From NCBI GenBank assembly GCA_023391815.1, contig JAEWAF010000062.1, positions 1 through 5,006 on the forward strand: a stretch of DNA of 5,006 nucleotides, in the 5' to 3' direction. Positions 1 to 5,006 of this stretch are shown one piece after another. The stretch is from Pseudomonadota bacterium. GTDB lineage: Bacteria; Pseudomonadota; Gammaproteobacteria; Steroidobacterales; Steroidobacteraceae. The first letter of the stretch is position 1. The number at the start of each line of letters is the position of its first letter. The notes beneath the pieces were generated by a model. That model worked only from the letters and a program-made list of their open reading frames with translations, made no database searches and was not told the DNA's origin. The position numbers and the translations under genes were made by a program.

Positions 1-138
1 GCTTCGAACAGGAGGGACCCTGTCGGAGCAGTGCGCCCAGGGACGGGACCAACGGGCCGAGCGACAGCGAAGGCAGTAGGGGAGCACGGTGCCCGGAGGA
101 GCTACCCCACCCTGGCCTCCGCAAACCACCGCGCCCTC
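1..138. other. Unassigned GC-rich segment with nested inverted repeats
   Basis: No gene is recognised here. The left edge is cut and the stretch ends at the stop codon of the leftward RDD gene. Visible inverted repeats are ACAGG (8-12) with CCTGT (19-23); CGGAG (24-28) with CTCCG (117-121); CCAGGG (37-42) with CCCTGG (110-115); CGGGC (53-57) with GCCCG (91-95); and a 10-bp imperfect pair 76-85 with 101-110. The last pair is better on the minus strand, where one mismatch becomes G-U. No T-run follows on the minus strand, so it is not a classical intrinsic terminator. Several frames are open through the segment. One plus-strand frame ends at TAG 77-79 and could be the last 25 codons of a convergent gene, but nothing in it is recognisable. 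It could be a 3' untranslated region, a convergent intergenic region or a structured RNA. Confidence 0.3.
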
Positions 139-594
139 TTACTTCTTCGGCAGCACCACGACGCGAGTCCGCGTCCACCGATCGTGCCAAGCGAGCCGGT
201 CCCGATCGATCCAGATCCAGAAGTACCCGAGAAACGCCAGCACCAGCGACACCGTCGCGGCCGCAAGGCGTTTGAGCACGTCCGCCCAATTCAGCAGCGA
301 GCCATCCTCGCGCTCGACGCGAAGCCGCCACGCGGCCATCCCGAGCGTCTGGCCCCGCCGCGTCCAGAACAATCCGAAGAACAAAACAATGATCACCACC
401 AGCAGCGCCCGATACGCATATTCCCACGCGCCGTATCGCTCACTCGTGATCGCCTCACCACCCGTCAGCGGCAGGAACGCCGCCGTCACGACCATCATCA
501 CTGCCAACACCAGCAGCAGGTCATAAAACATCGCGCCCAGCCGGCGCAGCACGCCGGCGCTCGGCAAGCGCTCCGAGGAAACAGATTCAGTCAT
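139..594 (-). CDS. RDD family membrane protein
   Basis: This encodes a 151-residue inner-membrane protein of the RDD family, whose members are small proteins with about three helices and mostly unknown function; some have been linked to ion or solute transport. The family pattern is visible: an N-terminal RRLGAMFYD (17-25) leading into helix 1 (about 21-43), helix 2 (about 60-77), the conserved GQTLGMAAWRLRV stretch (81-93), helix 3 (about 108-128), and a C-terminal IDRDRLAWHDRWTRTRVV block (129-146) with the typical aspartates and arginines. The ATG lies 3 bp after the lptG TGA. No good Shine-Dalgarno is seen, so translation is probably coupled to lptG. It is the last gene of the leftward operon. 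Family assignment is firm; a role linked to LPS export is only inferred from position. Confidence 0.88.
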   Translation of the reverse strand: MTESVSSERLPSAGVLRRLGAMFYDLLLVLAVMMVVTAAFLPLTGGEAITSERYGAWEYAYRALLVVIIVLFFGLFWTRRGQTLGMAAWRLRVEREDGSLLNWADVLKRLAAATVSLVLAFLGYFWIWIDRDRLAWHDRWTRTRVVVLPKK

Positions 595-597
595 GGG

Positions 598-1668
598 TCA
601 GCGAACGCGTGAGATGGCGATAGTAGTAATCAAAGTCAGCAGCGCGGTCGGCAGCCAGGCGACCACGAGGGGCGGCATGTTGAACACTTCGCCGCCGCTT
701 TCCAACATCTTCGCCATCAGGAAGAACACCACACCGATCATGATACCCACCACGGTGCGTGCTCCCGTGCCCGTCGATCGCATCGGCCCGAACGCGAACG
801 GCACCGCAAGCACCACGATGATGGCGACCGCAACCGTGCGCGCGATGCGCGCCCAGAAGGCCGTCTCATACGCTCGCGAGTCGAGACCATTCGCCCTCAG
901 ATGTTGAATGTAGCTATACAACCCTCGCCCGGGCAGCGCATCCGCATCCAGCACTGCCAGCCCGAGAAACTCCGGCGACAGCCGCGTCTGCAGCTGGGTC
1001 TCAGCCTGCTTGCTCGTCGCCACACGTTCCTCTTCGATACGGGACTCGACGAAGTTCTCGAGCTGCCAGAGATTGTTCTTGTCGATGCTCGCATTGTTCG
1101 CGCGCCCCACGCTCACCAAGCGGCGCTGCGCATCGAACTTGAACACATACACGCCGCCGTAACGATTGTCGGCCGCCTGCTGACGGACCGAGATCATCAT
1201 GTCGCCGTCCTTCGCCCAGGCGGCCTTGTCGCCCGCCATGCTGAAGTCGTTGTACTTGGCGAACGTCTTCATCTGCCGGCCGTATTGTTCCATCGGCGGC
1301 GCGATCACCTCGCCGATGAGCGCCGTGATGACCATCAGAATCAGGCCGGCACCGGCCGTCCACACAGCGATTCGCATGGTGGACACGCCGGCCGCTCGCA
1401 CCACGACCAACTCCAGCGTGCGCGCCAGATTGCCCAGCGCCAGCAACGCTCCGATCAGCGCCGCGATCGGCAACATATCGAACGCGTACTTCGGCAGGTT
1501 CAGGCCGACGTACATGAAGGCGTTCTCGACCGAGTAGTTGCCGATACCGATCTCGTCCTGCTGAGTGATGAACAGATACAAGCCGCTCAACGCGAGCAGC
1601 ACGAGCATCACCAGGGCGGTGTTACCGAGCACCGCCTTGATCACATATCTGGAAAGGATCGACGTCAT
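598..1668 (-). CDS. lptG: LPS export ABC transporter permease LptG
   Basis: LptG is one of the two transmembrane subunits of LptB2FG, which uses ATP to extract lipopolysaccharide from the outer leaflet of the inner membrane and pass it to LptC and the periplasmic bridge. The 356 residues match the family length (about 360 in E. coli). Helices lie at about 13-35, 62-81 and 100-122, then a periplasmic beta-jellyroll-like domain (about 123-268), then helices at about 272-292, 303-322 and 332-352. The coupling-helix motif LELVVVRAAG (85-94) carries E86, aligning with the E. coli glutamate (E88) that contacts LptB. GEVIAP (119-124), LDADALPGRGLYSYI (240-254) and FGPMRS (293-298) are recognisable LptG signatures and separate it from LptF. 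Its ATG overlaps the lptF TGA by 4 bp (ATGA), so the two are probably translationally coupled and made in similar amounts. Confidence 0.96.
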   Translation of the reverse strand: MTSILSRYVIKAVLGNTALVMLVLLALSGLYLFITQQDEIGIGNYSVENAFMYVGLNLPKYAFDMLPIAALIGALLALGNLARTLELVVVRAAGVSTMRIAVWTAGAGLILMVITALIGEVIAPPMEQYGRQMKTFAKYNDFSMAGDKAAWAKDGDMMISVRQQAADNRYGGVYVFKFDAQRRLVSVGRANNASIDKNNLWQLENFVESRIEEERVATSKQAETQLQTRLSPEFLGLAVLDADALPGRGLYSYIQHLRANGLDSRAYETAFWARIARTVAVAIIVVLAVPFAFGPMRSTGTGARTVVGIMIGVVFFLMAKMLESGGEVFNMPPLVVAWLPTALLTLITTIAISRVR

Positions 1669-2768
1669 GCTGCCACCGTCACGGTCCGGGACCTGGTGAA
1701 CGGCGCCTCACGCGACAGCAGCCACAACCCCAGAATCAACCCCACGACATGCACCCACCACAGGCCCACCCATTCGGGCACGCTATTGCCTTCGACCCAG
1801 GCCCGCGCCGCCGCCAGCAGCTGCGAATAAATGAAATACACCAGGATCGCGATACCGATGCGGCCGAAGCGGCCTTGCCTGGGCCGCAGTCTCGCGAGCG
1901 GTACGGCGATCAGCATCAGAATGAGCGCCATCACCGGCGTGGAAATTCGCCACTGCAATTCGGCGCGATCGCGTGGATCGGCGGACTGTAACAACGCCTC
2001 GGTGGACTTCATGCCCACCTTGCCCGCGCGCCCGTTGATCTCGCCCAGCCGGATCGGATAACCGCCCTCGGCGAAATGGGTGATTTGCCAGTCGCCCCGG
2101 CCCGGCACGCCTCGGTAATGCTCGCCGTCGTACAGCACGAACATTTGATCGGCCTGCCCGGCGCCGCGCTGCTCGGCTCGGGTCGCCACCCAGACCTCCA
2201 AGGTTCCGTCGCTCTCCGGCTCCTGCGTCCGGTCCACGAAGACATTCACGTTGTGAAGAATGCCGTTCTCATCGACCCGCTCGGCGTAGAACACGACATT
2301 GCCGCCACCGAAGGTGCGGAATCGACCGGGCTCGAGCAGGCCGAACTGCGCGTTCTGCAGAGCTTCGGTGCGAATTTGCTGGGCGCGCGCCGCCGCGCCG
2401 GGGATGGCCCAGAACGACAGCCAGACCAGCAAGGCGGTAATAAAGACGCCCAGAAACGCGATCGGGCGGTACAGGCCGGCCGGTCCGACGCCGCACGACT
2501 GGATCGCCGCCATCTCGCTCTCGTGATACATGCGGCCCAGCGCCAGCATGATGGCGAGGAAAAAACCGATCGGCACGATGACGGTGAGATAGCCGGCCGA
2601 GGTCAGACCGATCAGCGAGAACACCACGTCGCGCGGAAAATCGTTGGCCGCCGCCTGCGACAGCACCCGCGCCAGCTGATTCGACAGCAGGATGACCAGC
2701 AGTACGCCGGTGACCGCCAGCCAGGTTTCCGCAACCTCCCGGAGGAGGTATCGATCCAAGGTTCGCAA
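1665..2768 (-). CDS. lptF: LPS export ABC transporter permease LptF
   Basis: LptF is the partner permease of LptG in the LptB2FG inner-membrane LPS exporter. The 367 residues equal the usual length. Helices lie at about 17-32, 52-79 and 102-122, a periplasmic domain spans about 125-270, and further helices lie at about 275-293, 302-322 and 334-352. YHESEMAAIQSCG (81-93) is the coupling helix; E85 aligns with the conserved E. coli LptF glutamate (E84). RAELQWR (268-274) and RLRPRQGR (293-300) are typical of LptF. The start is TTG at 2768-2766. No ATG or GTG lies upstream in frame before a TAA, and a GGA-type ribosome binding site (2778-2776) lies 7 nt before the TTG. The protein then begins MRTLDRYLLRE, which lines up with the E. 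coli N-terminus (IIIRYLVRE). It is the first gene of the leftward operon, divergent from pepA. Confidence 0.95.
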   Translation of the reverse strand: MRTLDRYLLREVAETWLAVTGVLLVILLSNQLARVLSQAAANDFPRDVVFSLIGLTSAGYLTVIVPIGFFLAIMLALGRMYHESEMAAIQSCGVGPAGLYRPIAFLGVFITALLVWLSFWAIPGAAARAQQIRTEALQNAQFGLLEPGRFRTFGGGNVVFYAERVDENGILHNVNVFVDRTQEPESDGTLEVWVATRAEQRGAGQADQMFVLYDGEHYRGVPGRGDWQITHFAEGGYPIRLGEINGRAGKVGMKSTEALLQSADPRDRAELQWRISTPVMALILMLIAVPLARLRPRQGRFGRIGIAILVYFIYSQLLAAARAWVEGNSVPEWVGLWWVHVVGLILGLWLLSREAPFTRSRTVTVAA

Positions 2769-2874
2769 TGCTCGTTCCGTTTTTTACTCGCGGCGAGAGG
2801 AGGTTTCCGCGGCGGTCAGGCGCGCGGAATGGAGTAGACTATCGCCTTTTTCGCGCCCTTTGCGAGGAAGGTTC
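2769..2874. promoter_or_regulatory. Divergent lptF / pepA promoter region
   Basis: This 106-bp gap separates the leftward lptF start from the rightward pepA start and must hold the control signals of both operons. A possible -10 element for pepA is TAGACT (2835-2840), followed by a GC-rich stretch of about 29 nt before the ribosome binding site. No convincing -35 lies 16-18 bp upstream of it. The centre TAGACTA reads TAGTCTA on the other strand, so promoters on both strands could overlap there. A T-run at 2780-2785 and a purine run GAGAGGAGG (2795-2803) are also present. The promoter function of the gap is inferred from gene orientation; the exact elements are weak. Confidence 0.45.
2864..2871 (+). 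promoter_or_regulatory. pepA ribosome binding site
   Basis: GAGGAAGG lies just upstream of ATG 2875; its GAGG core ends 7 nt before the start codon. It decides the pepA start. The same reading frame is open for 61 more codons upstream (from 2692), but that extension overlaps lptF on the other strand and has no counterpart in PepA proteins. Confidence 0.75.
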
Positions 2875-4362
2875 ATGGAATTTTTTGTCAGTACTGCCTC
2901 TGCCTCCCGTCAGCGCACTGATTGCGCCATCGTCGGCGTTTACGATAAGGGCGTGCTGTCGGCGGCCGCTGAAGAGCTCGATACCCGCATCGGCGGCCGC
3001 ATCGCCAAGCTGGTGAAGCGTGGCGATCTGCGCGGCAAGACTGGCGACGCGGTGCTGCTCGCCGACCTGAGCGGCGCGCCGGTCGAACGGGTCATCGTGC
3101 TCGGCCTGGGCAATCGCAGCGCCTTCAAGCGCAAACAATATCGCAAGGCGCTCGCCAGCGCCCTGGGGCTGTTGTCCAAGACCGGCGCGCGCGATGCGAT
3201 CAGCTATCTGGGCCTGGATGAAATCGCCGACGCCGATGCGTACACGCAGGCGCGCGTCGCGGTCGAAGCGGTCGCCGCCTCGCAGTACCGCATCCCCGAT
3301 CACAAGACCAGCAACAAGCGCCCCAAGCCGACGCTGACCAGGTTCGGTCTCGCCGTCGCCAGTCGCGGTGATAAAGGTCAGGCCGAGCGCGGCCTCGCGC
3401 ATGGCGAAGCGATCGTCAGCGGCATGGCCTTCATGCGCGACCTGGCGAATCAGCCCGCGAATGTTTGCACGCCGAGCTATCTCGCCCGCGCCGCCAAGAA
3501 TCTGGCCAAGGATTACAAAAAGCTCAACGTGCGCGTGTTGAACGAGGCCGAATGCAAACGGCTCGGCATGGGTTCGTTCCTGTCCGTCACCAAAGGCACC
3601 GAGGAGCCGGCCGCGTTCATCGTGTTCGAGTACTACGGCACCGACCGCAGCCAGGCACCGACGGTGCTGGTGGGCAAAGGTGTGACATTCGACACCGGCG
3701 GCATTTCACTGAAGCCGCCCGCCGCGATGGATGAAATGAAATTCGACATGAGCGGCGCGGCCAGCGTGTTCGGCGCCATGAAAGCCGTGCTCGAACTGGA
3801 GTTGCCGCTGAACGTGATCGGCATCGTGCCGGCGTGCGAGAACATGCCGAGCGGTCGGGCCACCAAGCCGGGCGACATCGTGAAGAGCATGTCGGGCCAG
3901 ACCATCGAAGTGTTGAATACGGACGCCGAAGGCCGGCTGATCCTGTGCGACGCCATCACCTATTCGCGTCGCTACAAGCCCGACGTGGTCATCGATCTCG
4001 CGACGCTCACCGGCGCTTGCGTGATCGCGCTGGGCAATCATCTGTCCGGATTGTTCAGTAACGACGATGAGCTGGCGGCCGAGCTGAAGGCGGCCGGCGA
4101 GCGCGCCGACGATCGCGCTTGGCACATGCCGATTGGCGAGGAATACAGCGAGCAGCTGAAGAGCAACTTCGCGGACTTCGCGAACGTGGCGGGCCGCGAA
4201 GGCGGCGCCATCACGGCAGCCTGTTTCCTCGCGAAGTTCACCGATGGGCTGCGTTGGGCGCATCTGGACATCGCGGGCACGGCGTATCAGGCCGGCGCGA
4301 ACAAGGGCAGCACGGGTCGACCGGTGCCGCTGCTGGTCGATTACCTCATCAACAAGAAGTAA
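2875..4362 (+). CDS. pepA: Leucyl aminopeptidase PepA (M17 family)
   Basis: This is a cytosolic two-metal aminopeptidase of family M17 that removes N-terminal residues, preferably leucine, from peptides; the family forms hexamers. In E. coli PepA also binds DNA, at the carAB control region and at ColE1 cer for Xer recombination. The 495 residues compare with 503 in E. coli. The N-terminal regulatory domain (about 1-165) starts MEFFVSTASASRQ, aligning with E. coli MEFSVK. The catalytic domain has every key residue, each offset by two from E. coli: metal ligands K268, D273 (TFDTGG), D291 (KFDMSG), D350 and E352 in the family signature NTDAEGRL (348-355), and catalytic K280 and R354. DLATLTGACVIALGNH and NFADFANVAGREGGAITAACFL follow as expected. 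It begins a rightward operon with holC 9 bp downstream. Whether the DNA-binding role is kept cannot be read from the sequence. Confidence 0.96.
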   Translation: MEFFVSTASASRQRTDCAIVGVYDKGVLSAAAEELDTRIGGRIAKLVKRGDLRGKTGDAVLLADLSGAPVERVIVLGLGNRSAFKRKQYRKALASALGLLSKTGARDAISYLGLDEIADADAYTQARVAVEAVAASQYRIPDHKTSNKRPKPTLTRFGLAVASRGDKGQAERGLAHGEAIVSGMAFMRDLANQPANVCTPSYLARAAKNLAKDYKKLNVRVLNEAECKRLGMGSFLSVTKGTEEPAAFIVFEYYGTDRSQAPTVLVGKGVTFDTGGISLKPPAAMDEMKFDMSGAASVFGAMKAVLELELPLNVIGIVPACENMPSGRATKPGDIVKSMSGQTIEVLNTDAEGRLILCDAITYSRRYKPDVVIDLATLTGACVIALGNHLSGLFSNDDELAAELKAAGERADDRAWHMPIGEEYSEQLKSNFADFANVAGREGGAITAACFLAKFTDGLRWAHLDIAGTAYQAGANKGSTGRPVPLLVDYLINKK

Positions 4363-4371
4363 CGATCCGCC

Positions 4372-4794
4372 ATGAGTCGAGTGGACTTCTACGTCCTCTC
4401 CGCGGACGCGCCCGACGCCCGCCTGCGCTACGCGTGCAGGCTGGCGGAGCGCGCCGTCGAGCAAGGCTGTCAGGTGTACATCCAGACGCCTGACGTGCAA
4501 CGACTCGACGACATGCTGTGGACGTTCAGCGATGGCAGCTTCCTGCCGCACGAGATCTATCGTGGGCAGGAGGCGGCGCATGCCAAGGTGATGGTGATGG
4601 TCGGCTCGGAGCTCGGGCCGCAGTCACATCGTGGCCTGCTGATCAATCTGATGGATGCGATGCCGCCGGATGTGAATGCGTACGACCGCATCGCTGAGAT
4701 CGTCGACGTCGATCCGGAACGCAAACGCACCGCTCGCGAGAGATACAAGCTGTATCGTGAGCAGGGGTGTGCGATGGAGTCGCACAATCTTTAG
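4372..4794 (+). CDS. holC: DNA polymerase III chi subunit HolC
   Basis: Chi is an accessory subunit of the DNA polymerase III holoenzyme. It pairs with psi (HolD) on the clamp loader and binds the C-terminal tail of SSB, anchoring the replisome to single-stranded DNA. The protein has 140 residues (147 in E. coli). Family features are visible: the N-terminal VDFYVLS strand (4-10), a helix with ACRLAERAVEQG (21-32), VYIQTPD (35-41), the well-kept RLDDMLWTFSDGSFLPH block (44-60), RIAEIVD (106-112), and the C-terminal ARERYKLYREQG helix (121-132) matching E. coli ARERYKAYRVAG. The ATG is 9 bp after the pepA stop with no strong Shine-Dalgarno, suggesting translation linked to pepA. The pepA-holC order is conserved in gammaproteobacteria, usually followed by valS, which is not reached here. 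Confidence 0.93.
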   Translation: MSRVDFYVLSADAPDARLRYACRLAERAVEQGCQVYIQTPDVQRLDDMLWTFSDGSFLPHEIYRGQEAAHAKVMVMVGSELGPQSHRGLLINLMDAMPPDVNAYDRIAEIVDVDPERKRTARERYKLYREQGCAMESHNL

Positions 4795-5006
4795 GAGCAT
4801 TGGTGTCGGCGGCGGTTGCAAGCGCCGCGTTTTAAGAGTGGTGGGTCGGCGGCGGTTGCAAGCGTCGCGTTTCAAGAGTGGCGGGTTTGGCGGCGGTTGT
4901 AAGCGCCGCGTTTCAAGAGTGGCGGGTTTGGTGGCGGTTGTAAACGCCGCGTTTAAGAGTGGTGGGTTCGGCGGCGGTTGCAAGCGCCGCGTTCAGAGTG
5001 GTGGGT
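4795..5006. repeat. Tandem 40-41-bp hairpin repeat array downstream of holC
   Basis: Units start at 4808, 4848, 4889, 4930 and 4970, with spacings of 40, 41, 41 and 40 bp; the fifth is cut by the window end. The consensus begins GGCGGCGGTTGYAARCGCCG, continues CGTTTMAAGAGTGGYGGG, and ends in TTY or TC. Bases 4795-4807 (GAG..TGGTG.TCG) resemble the tail of a further, degraded unit right after the holC stop. Each unit contains GCGGCG and CGCCGC arms around a G-TTGYAA-G loop whose core is itself palindromic in units 1, 2 and 5. Changes in unit 2 (CGTCGC) and unit 4 (GTGGCG) keep pairing as G-U. There are no unique spacers, so it is not a CRISPR. The unit length is not a multiple of three, so it does not encode a peptide repeat. 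It may continue toward the next gene. Confidence 0.9.
4809..4833 (+). terminator. Possible intrinsic terminator of pepA-holC (first repeat unit)
   Basis: The first unit has a 6-bp GC stem, GCGGCG (4809-4814) with CGCCGC (4823-4828), an 8-nt loop, and then GTTTT (4829-4833), 14 bp after the holC stop. This fits a short rho-independent terminator. The T tract is only four bases, so termination may be weak. Later units have the same stem but shorter T tracts (GTTTC, GTTTA, GTTCA). Confidence 0.45.

Noticed and set aside
1..20. Possible tRNA T-arm (CTGTTCGAAGC on the minus strand) at the left edge
   Set aside because: No D-arm, anticodon arm or conserved tRNA bases are found in the adjoining minus-strand sequence.
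61..121. SRP (4.5S) RNA-like stretch on the plus strand, with CAGCGAAGGCAG and GTGCCCGGAGGAGCT
   Set aside because: It resembles the 3' arm of 4.5S RNA, but the almost invariant apical part with its GGAA tetraloop is missing and the pairing is not centred where SRP RNA needs it.
31..612. Long plus-strand open frame opposite the RDD gene
   Set aside because: Its translation is rich in R, H, P and Q, as expected from the antisense of a high-GC membrane-protein gene, while the minus strand gives a clear RDD protein.
901..1830. 309-residue plus-strand frame opposite lptG and lptF
   Set aside because: It is an antisense shadow with low-complexity R/H/Q content, and both minus-strand genes are secure.
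2795..2837. Strong purine run GAGAGGAGG followed by a tiny ATG-GAG-TAG frame (2829-2837) in the pepA leader
   Set aside because: The ATG is 25 nt after the purine run, too far for it to act as its ribosome binding site, and a two-codon frame is easily found by chance.
2692..2874. 61-codon N-terminal extension of the pepA frame
   Set aside because: It overlaps lptF on the other strand and has no counterpart in PepA. ATG 2875 has a good ribosome binding site and matches the E. coli N-terminus.
3706..4581. 291-residue minus-strand frame opposite pepA and holC
   Set aside because: It is an antisense shadow; the plus strand carries intact catalytic motifs throughout.
4624..4983. Minus-strand proline-rich frame (QPPPNPPLLK repeats) across the array and the holC end
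   Set aside because: It is antisense to holC and begins at a TTG inside a repeat. The 40-41-bp period shifts frame, so the peptide repeat is a by-product of the DNA repeat.
4808..5006. CRISPR array
   Set aside because: The whole 40-41-bp unit repeats with no unique spacers, and no cas genes are in view.

Overview
The window looks like a chromosomal housekeeping locus from a high-GC, Gram-negative gammaproteobacterium. The signs are two LPS-transport permeases (LptF, LptG), a PepA close to the E. coli protein, and a DNA polymerase III chi subunit directly after pepA, which is the E. coli pepA-holC order. The base composition and an RDD gene attached to lptG would suit the Xanthomonadales/Nevskiales/Steroidobacter side of the class, but that placement is inference.

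Layout. Positions 1-138 hold no gene I can name: a very GC-rich stretch with several nested inverted repeats, downstream of the leftward operon. Positions 139-2768 form a tightly packed leftward operon lptF > lptG > RDD-family membrane protein. lptF and lptG overlap by 4 bp (ATGA), and only 3 bp separate lptG from the RDD gene. Positions 2769-2874 are a 106-bp divergent promoter region. Positions 2875-4794 are a rightward pair, pepA > holC, with a 9-bp gap. From about 4795 to the right edge runs a 40-41-bp tandem repeat array. It has four full units and a fifth cut by the window end, each able to form a GC-rich hairpin followed by a short T-rich tract.

How the genes work together. LptF and LptG are the two membrane subunits of the LptB2FG ABC transporter, which extracts lipopolysaccharide from the inner membrane. 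The RDD protein is a small three-helix membrane protein of unknown role that would be made with them. PepA is a cytosolic M17 leucyl aminopeptidase, which in E. coli also binds DNA. HolC links the DNA polymerase III clamp loader to SSB. valS usually follows holC and would be expected beyond the right edge.

No clearly new multi-gene system is present. The parts not explained by ordinary genes are the hairpin repeat array after holC, the structured unassigned segment at 1-138, and the coupling of an RDD protein to lptFG.
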